Of a stretch of DNA of 64,000 bases, positions 1 to 10,534 are shown in pieces. Position 1 is the stretch's first letter. The number at the start of each line of letters is the position of its first letter. The stretch lies in NCBI GenBank assembly GCA_963920525.1, contig OY986436.1:8080001-8144000 (forward strand), written 5' to 3'. Below the pieces are notes generated by a model, which was not told the DNA's origin, searched no databases, and saw only the letters and a list, made by a program, of their open reading frames with translations. The translations under genes and the position numbers were made by a program. The stretch is from Dichetophora obliterata. Taxonomy: Eukaryota; Arthropoda; Insecta; Diptera; Sciomyzidae.

Positions 1-317
1 GTACCGGTTTTGGATTGTTAAATAACCGGTTTTTTAGAGTTATTTTTATTATTAATTTAACATTTCGTTTCTAATACAAAAAGATAAATATCTTATTATA
101 GCATTAGACATAATTAGGCTTGACTTTAAGACATTGAGATTTATTTATAATTAATTTAGATAGAACATTTAGAATATATAAAAGCAAGATAAAATAAATT
201 AATTCAAATTAATATGAATTACAAGAGCAAGTTTAAACAATTTATTTGACACTCCTTTGGCCAAAGCCAGTTTAAATTAAGACTTAACAACTGAATAATT
301 GGAGAAAAACGAAATAA

Positions 318-3137
318 TTATAAAGTGGAGAAATAAGCATAAAGTTTTACCTTAAATTGCACAGGATTTGTTATAGATCTAATATAATTAGGTAGAGAGT
401 TCCACAAACGGATTGAACATATATAAAATTGTCTTTCCGAACATAATTGAGAATGCTTTAACTGCATTAACTGATTTGATCTATTTGATCTAAGGAAGCG
501 TAATCGTGCATATAAATACGTGGGTTCTTTGTAAACAATTATTTTATGTAACAGCACAAGTGTTCTTAGTTTTAATAGGTTATCGAAAGTCAAATTAAAG
601 ATTTGCCAAGAAAACATGGAAATGTGATCGAATCGTCTGAGTCCGAAGATATAACGGGCTATATCGTTATAAGCAACGTTAAGTTTTCGTCTACCCAATG
701 TGTCACAGTTAGCAAATAATTCACAACCATAAAGAAGCGTAGGAATTAGGTAGGTTTTTGCTAAAAGAGCCCTTACTCTTTGTGGAGTGAAGTACTGAGT
801 TGCCCAAAGGGAACGAAGCATACCGTAGATTTTACCGATTGTGCAGTTAATATGTTCATTCCAAGACAGGTGTTTGTTAAATATTATGCCAAGGTTTTTG
901 ACCGTACCACAAAAATCTATTCTTGATCCATTTAAAGTTAACGCAGGAACAAGAGACATGTCAATTTTCTTTTTGTAGATGACAATGCATTTTGATTTCC
1001 TTGGATTTAAGCAGAGTCCATTTTTATGAGCCCAGTCATTTATGTTACTTAGGTCATCATTAATATTAGTAACACAATTATTGATTAAATTCAAGTTACA
1101 ACCTGCATACAGTTGAACATCATCAGCGTAAATATGTATCTTACAAAACTTTAACACACTAGGCAAGTCGTTAATATAAATAGAAAACAACAAGGGACCT
1201 AACAGAGAACCTTGGGGCACCCCTCTTTTTACTGCGATGAATTGAGACGTTACATTATTTACAGACACAGCTTGAGAGCGGCCGGTTAAATAGGACGAAA
1301 CTAAGCGAGACGCAGACAACGAACAACCATACATATTCACTAACTTAGAACACAAAATACCATGATCAACTGTGTCAAATGCTTTTGAATGGTCAAGAAG
1401 GGTTAGTAAAGTGGCTTTATTGGCATCAAGATTAACTCTTATATCTTCCGTTACATCTATTAGTGCCGTTATGCAACTTCTTTTTGTTCTGTAGCCAGAT
1501 TGACGATCAGTAAAGAGACTATTATCACAGAAATACTTGTTTAATTGCTTGTACATGCGTCTGTACATCAACCGCTCGAAAACTTTAGAGATAAACGGTA
1601 AAATAGCGATTGGCCTATATTCATTGGCTGTTTTAGTGACAGGAATAATTTTAGCTTTCTTCCAACAAGATGGATAAACTGATTGAGTAAAGATCGAATT
1701 AAAAACAAAAGTAATAATTGACAAAAGCTTAGGAAGTAACGCTTTTAAAAACATTGGATGTATTTCATCAAAACCTACAGAGCTCGATTTAATGGACAAA
1801 AAACTACTTAAAACATCAACTTCGTCAATACAACTAAAACTAAAACTAATATCACAGTTATTATCACTGGTTGAATATTCATAGACATTGCTTTGTATCA
1901 CAGGCATGGGAATATTAACGAAATTATTGTTAAGCTCTTCAACATTTATTTCATTTGATAAATATGTTTTTTTTTTACTGATACCAATGTCGCGAATTAA
2001 GTTCCAGGTCTGCTGACTGTTAACTGCATTACTGAATTTGTTTTCGTAAAACTTTACTTTTCCTGCTTTAATGGCACTAGCAACTTTGTTTCTTAATTGC
2101 TTAAATCGGATGTGTAGTTCAGGAGTTTTGAAACGTTTCCAGCGATTATAAGCAAAGTTTCGTTGTTCAATCAGTAATTTGATATTTGAGTTAAACCAAG
2201 GACGATCACTTGGCTTAGCTTTTTTTGTTTTAATAGGGACGAACTTATTGTATAAATAACTTAAGCCGCTGTTTAATGTAGCCACCTGTTCGTCGATGGA
2301 AGAAGTATAGTATATTGAATTCCAGTTAATCAAATCAAGCTCTGATGCAAGTTGAATATAATCAATATTTTTAAAATCTCTGAAACTAAAATTAATGGGT
2401 TCATTGCACATTTGAAAGTCATATGTTAAAAAAATTAAGTCATGTTTTGAAAATATAGGACAAGAAAGTTGATCATAAAGTAAGAGTTTTGATAAGTCAT
2501 TTAAAAGAAAAAGGTCAAGTAAAGTATTAGAATTCTGTGAAAAATGTGTAGGTTGGGTAGTATTAGCAGAATATAGGCCTATAGAAATCATTTCGCTAAT
2601 CAAACTATCATCAGAAAAAAGGTTGCTATTGAAGTCACCAGCGATTAAAATATTAGTTTAATATTTTATAAACAAGGACAAACATTGAACTGTTTCCAAA
2701 AATGAAGATAAATCAACCTGACGATTTGGTCTGTATACAGTGCCAATAAGTAATTTTTGAGTGCCATAAAAGACATCCACGAACAAATATTCTATAGAAC
2801 TACCATTTTGAGACTTACAATTCAACTTGCACGAAATTTCGTTTCTTACAAATACAGCAACACCGCCAGCATGACTAAGACGATCAGCCCTGAATATTCT
2901 ATAGCCATTAACAGTAAGTAAAGTGTCGAGCATGTCAATATTGAACCACGTTTCCGAGACACATATCACATGTACATTGGAATTTTCAAAGATGAATCTG
3001 AACTCATCAATTTTCTTTAAGAGACTTTGTGCATTAATGTGACAGACATTTAAACCATTTTTTTGTTGACATAGAACACGAATTAAAGCATATGCATTGT
3101 CAGTGGAACACCTATTAATGTTATTTAAAGAATTCAT
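318..3137 (-). pseudogene. ORF2 of CR1-group element: APE endonuclease and reverse transcriptase, one internal stop
   Basis: About 940 codons in a single frame, interrupted only by a TAA at 2658-2660 (codon 160). Before the stop the endonuclease shows HINAQSL, SETW (codons 61-64) and GTVYRPN. In the same frame beyond it come AGDFN, TLLDLFL and SKHDLIF, so all catalytic motifs survive on one side or the other. The reverse transcriptase follows with the LLDHSKAFD region, RGVPQGS and IYADDVQLY (catalytic YADD near codon 492 of the downstream piece), then a non-LTR C-terminal region. The product would nick target DNA and copy its own RNA in place. A single nonsense change in an otherwise open 2.8-kb frame suggests a fairly young copy. 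Reading-frame continuity was checked by coordinates. Confidence 0.85.
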
Positions 3138-3460
3138 TTGTTATATTGTATTTACCTACCTGTGCAATTATAGTATAGTTTTAAGTAATAGAAAATATTA
3201 AAAAATTAAGGGAAGAGTATATAACAGTTAATAACAAAACATAAAAAACATGAAAAATATTAAACATTAAAGTTTGAAACATAAACATAGAAAAGATTAA
3301 AAAGTTTAGGGAAAAAAATATAACAGTTAATAACGAAACATAAAAAATATTATATATTAATGTTTGATGCATAAACATATATGAAAAAGAAAAACGCATG
3401 GTCAGCCAATAACGTTTAAATAACATGGTCAGCTTATTATGCAACGAGAGTAAACTGGAG

Positions 3461-4732
3461 TTATTGCGGTTCCATATGAGCGCGAAATAAGCAAACATCC
3501 TCAGTGTTAATGTTGTTGTTGTTACTGCTATAGTTGTTGTTATTTATATTGTTCTCGATGTTGTCGTTGCTGAGGTTATTATTTGATAGCGACCCAGCAG
3601 CATCGTTCAACTTTTTGATGGAGTCGATTGGAATGGCATTGTCGGTTGGTTTGAACTTAATGTGAACCAAGCCACGACGGCTGAAAACAGCGGAAAATCT
3701 TTGCTGCTTTTTGAAGCGCAAAGCAGCTTGAAGAATATGTGCGTTAGCCTTCGTTAAGCCTTCGTTGACATAAATGGCCTTATTGGACTGAAAGCCGGCA
3801 TGGTGCAAACGTAGTAAATCCTTCCTATCACGTCTGAATTTAGAGATGGTATTTAAAACAGTGTTTCTGCCATGAGCTGTCTCAAATTTTGCGATGATTG
3901 TAGTGTCATTAGAGGTGTTCTGAGGGTTTGACGGTCTAGCTCGGAATATTCTTTTAACGTTAGGTAATTCCATTTGTACCGAAGTGCATATGTTATTTAA
4001 AACGCTGTAAAGATCCTCGCCATGGACATATGGTACCCCGTTAATTTTTAGGTCACAGGCGACAGCGGCGTTATCATGTCTAGCTAATTGTAGTTTTAAA
4101 TTATCCATTTCAGCTTTAAGTGCCTTTATATCTTCCTTAAGCAGGCCTTGCCTTTCAGCTTCAGTTTCCAGCTGGGTAACTCTATCATTTACAGCCAACA
4201 GCCCGCTCTTTAGTTCACTCACGTTATTTCGTAACTCTGTTAATATTCTATCCTCACTCTCCTTAAGAGTCGAAATGAGTTTCTCTTTAATTTCATTAGT
4301 TTTTAACTCACTTTGCTGAGAAAGACGCAATTCCATCAGCGAGTTTTGCTTATCCAGCTTTTTATCGATGAAATCTATGAGAGACACTGAAGAGAGCGGC
4401 GTGGAGCACGGTGTCGGTGTATTGGTAGGAATAGAGTTGGCAACTTTGCTCTCGCTCATATTTACCAATGTAGGTGTTGATTTTTTCCCGCCCGAATCTA
4501 AGCTTGTAGTTGACGGCTGATTGGGTTGTGTGGTAATTGGCGGTGAACAGATTGAAATGCGTCGAGAGCAGCTTTGGCACTTATATGCTTTTTTTAATTT
4601 TTGCATATATACTAAATCAGCTTTTTTTATGTTTACGCAATGACAATGAAAATACTCATTGCACGCACCACATTTCACTTTTTTGTCATCATCCAGATGA
4701 CGCTCAACTTTGGAGCCACAGATGCAAGGCAT
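3461..4732 (-). CDS. ORF1 of CR1-group element: PHD finger, coiled coil, RNA-binding protein
   Basis: Open frame of 423 codons from an ATG. Residues 3-55 form a full C4HC3 PHD finger (C3, C5, C21, C24, H29, C32, C52, C55). A Ser/Thr/Pro-rich linker follows, then a coiled coil around residues 125-220. After it comes an RRM-like segment beginning near CDLKINGVPY, and a basic C-terminal domain (IYVNEGLT, RFSAVFSRRG). The tail is Asn-rich. This is the layout of ORF1 proteins that coat retrotransposon RNA as trimers. The PHD finger may contact histone tails, which is inference from the fold. No breaks are visible, and it lies just upstream of ORF2. A homologous C-terminal piece occurs at 59473-59691. 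Confidence 0.85.
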   Translation of the reverse strand: MPCICGSKVERHLDDDKKVKCGACNEYFHCHCVNIKKADLVYMQKLKKAYKCQSCSRRISICSPPITTQPNQPSTTSLDSGGKKSTPTLVNMSESKVANSIPTNTPTPCSTPLSSVSLIDFIDKKLDKQNSLMELRLSQQSELKTNEIKEKLISTLKESEDRILTELRNNVSELKSGLLAVNDRVTQLETEAERQGLLKEDIKALKAEMDNLKLQLARHDNAAVACDLKINGVPYVHGEDLYSVLNNICTSVQMELPNVKRIFRARPSNPQNTSNDTTIIAKFETAHGRNTVLNTISKFRRDRKDLLRLHHAGFQSNKAIYVNEGLTKANAHILQAALRFKKQQRFSAVFSRRGLVHIKFKPTDNAIPIDSIKKLNDAAGSLSNNNLSNDNIENNINNNNYSSNNNNINTEDVCLFRAHMEPQ

Positions 4733-4760
4733 ATTAAACTTTAAAGAGACACTTATTGTT

Positions 4761-5068
4761 TACAAATCTAGTTCTCTTATTTCTCTTGGAACAGCGGTGC
4801 TTCAGTTATAATATTATGAGTCACCAATTAGATAATTGTTTTTGGTTTATATTTATAAAAATTTATGTTATAAGAAACCAATTTCACATAAAAAACAATG
4901 TTACTTATCGAAAAAGAGTTTGTCAATCGATTCACTGTTGCTTTATATATCTAATAATGTCCAAGAAGCAAGTTAATAATGATTTATTTAGTGACAATTT
5001 TTGATTTAACTTGGACCGAGTTTAAAACGCGTCCGTTGACTTTGAGTTATGTTTACTTCCTGTTAATA
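4761..5068. other. Non-coding stretch upstream of the CR1-group element
   Basis: Contains only short chance reading frames. It may hold the 5' UTR and internal promoter of the minus-strand retrotransposon, but no boundary is visible. Confidence 0.3.
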
Positions 5069-5409
5069 CCTAAATACTTTATGTGGTTATTTCAGAAATT
5101 CATTTGTTTTTTTTTATACCGGTTACGGCTTTTATTGGCGAATACTGCTGGTCTATTTGTCGCAATACTGAGACAAATGCATTCAAACGCAAAAATAAAA
5201 GGTCCCAGTTTCTTTAAAATCATTTATTTACTCAAACATTCCGCTTTTTCCCAACATTATGTTCAATACGTAATTCAATAAATAATTATGTTCATAACGA
5301 ATTATGTGAATTTTTATAATTGTGAAATGAATGTATGAAAAAATAAAAGCGTAACTGGCACAAAAAAAGCAAATGGATTTCTGAAATTACCGTATAAAGT
5401 ATTAAGGTA
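5069..5409. repeat. Small foldback (inverted repeat) element
   Basis: Bases 5069-5139 match the reverse complement of 5341-5409 over about 70 positions with scattered mismatches; both arms share the block ATTTCAGAAAT. A loop of about 200 bases separates them. There is no coding content, so it looks like a MITE. No target duplication was identified. Bases 5410-5746 hold nothing recognisable apart from an AACCCGGTT-type motif. Confidence 0.6.
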
Positions 5410-5746
5410 TAAAAAAAATTACAAAAAAAACCCGGTTCTTTAACAAACCTGGTACAAAAAATCGATACTAAATTTGAAACCAGCGTATCGTTATACGTTT
5501 AGAAATAAAGTTTTTTCTAATTCTAACAAATCCTTCTATTTTTTTTCCAGAAAATATATGGAGCTATCCCACTGTGTTGCACTAAAGAACTTAAAACATT
5601 AAAAAAAATTCTGACGTACACATACAAAACGACGATCAGAAATAATTTGCTGCAAATGCATGAGGTTCAGTCCATTTGTTTTTAATAATAACGAAATGGT
5701 CAGCACTTCTTGTGTGATGTTTTTTTAATAAAAACCAGGCAAATAA

Positions 5747-6142
5747 CACTGTGTGAAAATTCAAGGGTCAATTGGAATAACCTCAAATATCTCAATGGTT
5801 TCTAATAGTGCATGTTCTATATATTATGCCCTCATACTCAGTTTTAACTGATTAGGTCAAATAAGAGTATTATTCAAGTTCAAATTTCACCTTTAAGTCA
5901 CAAATTTTTTCTTATTACTCTTAAACTAAATTCAAATCCTGTGTAGTTACTGCATCTAAATATTTGCAATGGATGGATCTTTACATTTTGAGAACTTTTT
6001 TTGCTCAAAAAGCTACGTAAGAGGGTTCATATTTTCTTCGAAAACAGGGTTTTTTTAAAAAATACAAAATTTTCAATAGTTCAGTTACTTTGTATTTACC
6101 TTCGAAAACAATCAGATTTTGCTGAATTTTTGCATACATCTT
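5747..6142 (+). repeat. Left terminal inverted repeat of the 5.7-9.0 kb transposon
   Basis: Pairs with 8640-9018. Similarity stops abruptly just inside GCATACA on both sides, which defines the inner limit. Confidence 0.75.
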
Positions 6143-6646
6143 AAGTAAAATAAAATAACCTACCTCTGAAGATCACAACAATTATATGTGCGCATCCACA
6201 GATATTTGGATTCAAAGATTACCAAAGATGATAACTTCGTTAATGTAAGCCCTAGCGTAAATTCATTCAGATGAAAATTATAGATCCAACAATTTTCTTC
6301 AATACTGTCCTTAACAATTTTACCGAAAGAGTTACCGTTTTAAAATATGCTCGTAAATGTGTAATTAGAACATATATGAAAACTTAAAACGGTTAAAATA
6401 AAAATTATTTTTATATCTATTTCTTCTTAAGTTTCAATTAAAACCAAAGTGTTCACAAAGTAAACTGAATTAGGCCATTGAACAATACAAAAACTAAAAC
6501 TTTGGAAATTAATATTTATGTTATTGTTTATTTGAAATTTATTTGAATTTATTTAAAATGACTACTTTAAACAAGGTTAAAAAATAATAAATTGCTTAAC
6601 CTTTTAATGATAGTTGCCATTATGATTTTATTAACAAAATTGTAAA

Positions 6647-8089
6647 TTAGTTTATTTCCATGTCACCATTATCTCCATCATCATCTTCAGCAAAATATTT
6701 TTTGTGCGACCACCAGCAAATATCACCTATTAAAGCATTGAGCTTTTTACCTTTACAGCGCTTTTCCATAGGCATGGCTATTTGGTGGAATCTTTCTCCA
6801 TGTTCGTCTGATTCCGATGCTAATTGGAGTTTGAAAAACTCAAGATGATAATGCAGGAAATGAATCTTGAGAGACATAGAAACACCTATTCTTTCAAATG
6901 ATCTGAGCATTGCGGCTACTAATTGTGGGTAGTTTTCTAATCGATTTTTCCCAAGAAAGTTTTCTATAACTTGTTTGGTTGCATTTCAAGCAATGGGCTC
7001 TGCATCGGATAACTTTGCTACAAAACTCTGGCTCTTCATAAGCTTTCGGATATCAGGTTCATTTAATACACCTATAACGACGGGAATAAATAACTTTATA
7101 GGTAAAACGCCAACTCAGTCAAATATCTTTCTAGATTTATTTTACAAAAATAAAGAGTAACTTTTTGCAAGTGTCTACCTTAACTTTTGCGTCGCTTAGT
7201 TTAGAAAATACAGTTTTTAAGCAATATAAAATTTCTGATCTTTGAAAAACAGTCTTAATAAAATTTTTTACTATTCCTAGTTTAATATGAAGCGTTGGCA
7301 TTAAAATGTTTTCCTTTGGAACAAGTGAAGGACGTATGATATTATTGCCACTATTTGAACAGCTGCTGGTATGTTTCTTTCATATCTGTACTGTAAGCAA
7401 TCGAAATGGATGGTTTCTTATTGAACTTATGAAGCAGAACTACTTTCAAACTGGTTGTAGACGAATCTATGAATAATCTCCAATCTTGCGAATCATAAGA
7501 CACATCCATTGCTTCCATCAATTTTTCAATGCCGTAAAAAAAACAAAAGTATTTTCAGGATTGACTGTGAACAAGATTTGAAACTGCCTTTGTCGATTGC
7601 GGCATCCAATAACCTTTACTCCTGGAGCTAAATTATTTCCCAGATTTAAAAGAGTAGCTAGTTTTTCTCATTTTCGTTGCGACAAATTGAGCTTAGCCAT
7701 TATAATATCCATAAGTTCTTGCGATACTGGAATCTGTCTATGCAATGTAGATGGTACTGGTTCATAAACCAAATAAAAGTCAGCGTGAACTGTTTGTGTT
7801 TGATATGAAGCTATATCATAACAAGTTGGAAGTATTGGAATTGGAATATTATTCAAATGTGGCAAAGGCATATGCGCACTCTGAACGCTTACGTATGTAA
7901 TTTGTCGTTTTTGATTCTGTTTTGACCAAAGAAAGGGTTTGCACACACATAACAGTTCTCGCTTACTTGCTCTGCAGGATCCATCCACAGCATCGGTACT
8001 CCAAAAGGCATAGCAGCCCGTTTTCCTTTTAACCATGCCAGAAGGTAAATATAGAAACTTCGACATAATTTTTTAGGTGTCCACGTCAC
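6647..8089 (-). pseudogene. Decayed transposon gene, SDEHGERFHQ insect family
   Basis: Conserved blocks appear in order along the minus strand but in different frames. They are MPFGVPMLW and CYVC near 7900-8060; HMPLPH and KLNLSQRK at 7668-7890; WRLFIDSS followed by MKETY at roughly 7370-7500; TLHIKLG near 7285; and MSLKIHFLHYHLEFF, SDEHGERFHQ, MEKR and CWW in the piece 6647-6910. I recognise this block order from large multicopy insect protein families thought to be transposases, but I cannot name the superfamily. At least three frame changes plus stops make this copy inactive. Its central position between long inverted repeats supports it as the element's own transposase. Confidence 0.7.
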
Positions 8090-8639
8090 GTTTTTTAGTA
8101 TTGGCTCTACGAAATATTACTCATAAGCCATTTCAGCTTCCGCACTGAAGAACGCAATGCTTTTTGTTAAAGGTATTTTACCACAAACACAGCAATACAA
8201 ACTTAGTTTATTAATGCAGAGACTCATTACCAAAAATCAATTTAACAATGCGAAATTATTTTAATAAACAAAATTTTTGAAAATTTCCGACTCAAATATA
8301 TCAAATGAATGATCGTATTTCAAATTTTGTTTTGACACCTCACCTAAAGGCGACTACAGCCCAGCTAGACACCTAACTGTTAGATATGCAAATGAAATCC
8401 TACGAGTAAGCTCACTATCATTAAAAGTAGGGGTGGGCAAATCTTTTGTTGTAGGGTTATAATCTTTTCAGAGGTGGGTTTTTTTATTTTACTTAACCCG
8501 AAACACCCTGTCGTTGCCATATGGCAACGCAAATACAAACTCTTAAAATGTGCTCATTTTAGTTTAAACCATTTTATATTTTCGTTAACAGGTCATTCTG
8601 AAAATTTAAAAAAAAATTTACTCAGGGTGATTCGTGTTA

Positions 8640-9018
8640 AAGTGTATGCAAAAATTCAGCAAAATCTGATTGTTTTTGAAGATAATACAAAGTAACTGAA
8701 CTATTGAAAATTTTGTTTTTCTTAAAAAAGCCCTGTTTTCGAAGAAAATATTAAACACCTTACGTAACTTTTTGAGCAAAAAAGGGTCTCAAAATGTAAA
8801 GAACCATCCATTGCAAATATTTAGATGCCATTGCTACATAGGATTTAAATTTAGTTTAAGAGTTATAACGATTTGTGACTTAAAGCTGAAATTTTACCTT
8901 GAATTTCTCTCTTATTTGATCTAATCCGATAAAACTGGGTATGAGTTCATAATATATAGACCATGCACTACTAGAAACCATTGAGATATTTGAAGTTATT
9001 TTTTCGTGTCTCACTGTG
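8640..9018 (-). repeat. Right terminal inverted repeat of the 5.7-9.0 kb transposon
   Basis: Inverted partner of 5747-6142, ending in CACTGTG and followed by TAA. Confidence 0.75.
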
Positions 9019-9216
9019 TAATAGCTTTGAATAATAGAAAATTTATTTGTGTTATTTCTATGCCTCATGAAAGTTTACTTAAGCTTATTTCAGTTTATAA
9101 GAAATTGTAAAAATTACGTGCACTGAAACAGAGAGGTGGGCGTGGCATAAAATTTTTTTTTTATTAAATACATTTAAGAGTTCTGAAGCAGTGGCTTTAT
9201 TTTTTTTTTATTTATA

Positions 9217-10534
9217 CAGGGTTGCCAATATTCGAAGCGCCCATCTGGCAACACTGTAACTTTCCGCAGTGATGCCAAATCGACTAATGACATACCGCGT
9301 TTGAAGCGTCATTCCAAGCAAATGTTTACAATGGAACAGTACACGCCACGCGAACGCTCTAAAATTGTTGAAATTTACATTCAACAAAACAAGTCAATAG
9401 TGAAAACTCAACGTGCTTTCAAAAAAATAAATAAAGTGAAAAGTGCGCCTTCCAAGAAAACAATTTATCGTTTGTATGAAAGATTTACAACTGGTAATAC
9501 TCTTGGTAACCCAAAGAGGCCAAATAAAAAGCGACCAAGGCGATCGGATGAGAATATTGCAGCCGTACGAGCCAGTATTGAGCAGTCACCAACAACATCC
9601 CAAAATCGCCGTTCTCAGCAGCTCGGCATTCCCCGATCCACTTTACAACGCATTTTACGTGTTGATTTGAGTTTGTTTCCGTACAAAATTCAATTGGTAA
9701 ACAAATTGTTGCCTACCGATAAGCCACGTCGATTGGAATGGGCCCAAAGAGTCATCGAAATGGCTGAAGAAGACAAGCAATTTTGGCATAAAATTATCAT
9801 GAGCGATGAAGCTCATTTTCAGTTGAACGAAACGGTAAACAAACAAAATTGCCGTATTTATGCCACTGAAAATCCACAAGAGATTCAAGAGGTACCTCTT
9901 CACGATGCAAAAGTCACTGTTTGGTGCGGCGTTTGTGCTAAAATGCTCATTGGGCCGTTCTTTTTCGAAGATGATAATGGCCACAGAGTTACTGTCAATC
10001 AGGAGCGTTATCGCGATATGATAAACAATTTTTTCATGCCAATCGTTCGTCGAAAGCGTATCAGGCACTACTGGTTTCAACAAGACGGCGCGCCACCACA
10101 CACAAGCCGCACTACAATCGATTTTTTGAAGCAATTGTTCCCTGGCCGTTTGATGTCAAAAAATGGTGATTTCGATTGGCCGCCAAGATCACCAGATTTA
10201 ACGCCTCCAGACTTCTTTTTGTGAGGTTATTTGAAATCAAAGGTTTACGTCAACAAGCCAAAGACCCTAGAAGAGCTGAAAACCAACATCCGTCAAGAAA
10301 TAACCGCCATTCCCATCGAAATGTTGAAGAAAACCATGGAAAATGCTGCAAAACGGGCACAATATGTCGTAGAGGCCAATGGCGACCATTTACGAGATAT
10401 CATGTTCAAGAAATAATGTAAGCAAATCTACTTGAACCCAATTAAATGATATTCATGACGAACAGACAAAAAATTGTGGTTTCTTTGATTTATTTAAAAA
10501 TAAAATAGGCGCTTCGAATATTGGCAACCCTGTG
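9217..10534 (+). mobile_element. mariner DD41D-type element
   Basis: A 25-bp inverted repeat starting CAGGGTTGCCAATATTCG lies at 9217-9241, and its exact reverse complement lies at 10508-10532. TA precedes the left end (9215-9216). On the right the repeat is followed by TG and then TA, a two-base slippage. Total length is about 1.3 kb around one transposase frame, the usual mariner size. The inverted ends remain perfect although the gene has a stop, so the copy is recent or was recently mobilised in trans. Confidence 0.92.
9322..10416 (+). pseudogene. mariner (DD41D) transposase with one nonsense codon
   Basis: About 365 codons in one frame from ATG 9322 (ATG 9331, MEQYTPRER, is an equally good start), ended early by TGA at 10222-10224 and open again to TAA 10416. 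The N-terminal part is a paired helix-turn-helix DNA-binding region (IVEIYIQQNKS, SKKTIYRLYERF, PRSTLQRIL). Catalytic acids are in IIMSDEAHF, QQDGAPPHT and LTPPDFF. Counting from the D of QQDG to the D of PPDFF gives 41 intervening residues, so DD41D. The stop falls where this family has a Trp (FFL-W-GYLKS), a one-base TGG to TGA change. It normally performs TA-directed cut-and-paste in the nucleus. Similar DD41D elements are known from tephritid flies. Confidence 0.92.

Larger units (their letters stand above)
40..4760 (-). mobile_element. CR1-group non-LTR retrotransposon, near full length
   Basis: Minus-strand element with two consecutive ORFs: ORF1 (PHD finger, coiled coil, RNA-binding) and ORF2 (endonuclease plus reverse transcriptase), separated by about 320 bases. 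The 3' side lies at the start of the window, where the reverse complement is A-rich with AATAAT-type runs. Neither end is marked by a target duplication I could find, so the limits are approximate. A PHD finger in ORF1 together with an APE-type endonuclease is known in the CR1 group. The first ~40 bases carry an ACCGGTT-type repeat that also resembles sequence near 5420-5455, possibly an older repeat the element landed in. Confidence 0.8.
5747..9018 (-). mobile_element. DNA transposon with ~390-bp inverted ends, orphan transposase family
   Basis: Bases 5747-6142 are the inverted copy of 8640-9018, alignable almost end to end (for example TTGCTGAATTTTTGCATACA and CAAATATCTCAATGG). The outer ends read CACTGTG on the left and, on the opposite strand, CACAGTG on the right. 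TAA lies directly outside each end and could be a 3-bp target duplication. Between the arms is a decayed minus-strand gene. CACTG/CACAG termini with a short duplication recall the CMC group (CACTA, Mirage, Chapaev), but that assignment is only a suggestion. Confidence 0.75.

Noticed and set aside
1..40. ACCGGTT palindrome at the window start as a terminal repeat paired with 5420-5455
   Set aside because: Similarity is short and gapped, and the left side is cut by the window edge, so it cannot be judged.
4756..5281. Plus-strand frames of 82 and 100 codons
   Set aside because: No motifs, hydrophobic low-complexity translation of AT-rich DNA, and they overlap the upstream region of the retrotransposon and the foldback repeat.
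9301..9321. Mariner start at the TTG codon 9301
   Set aside because: Eukaryotic initiation needs ATG, and the family's N-terminus matches ATG 9322 or 9331.
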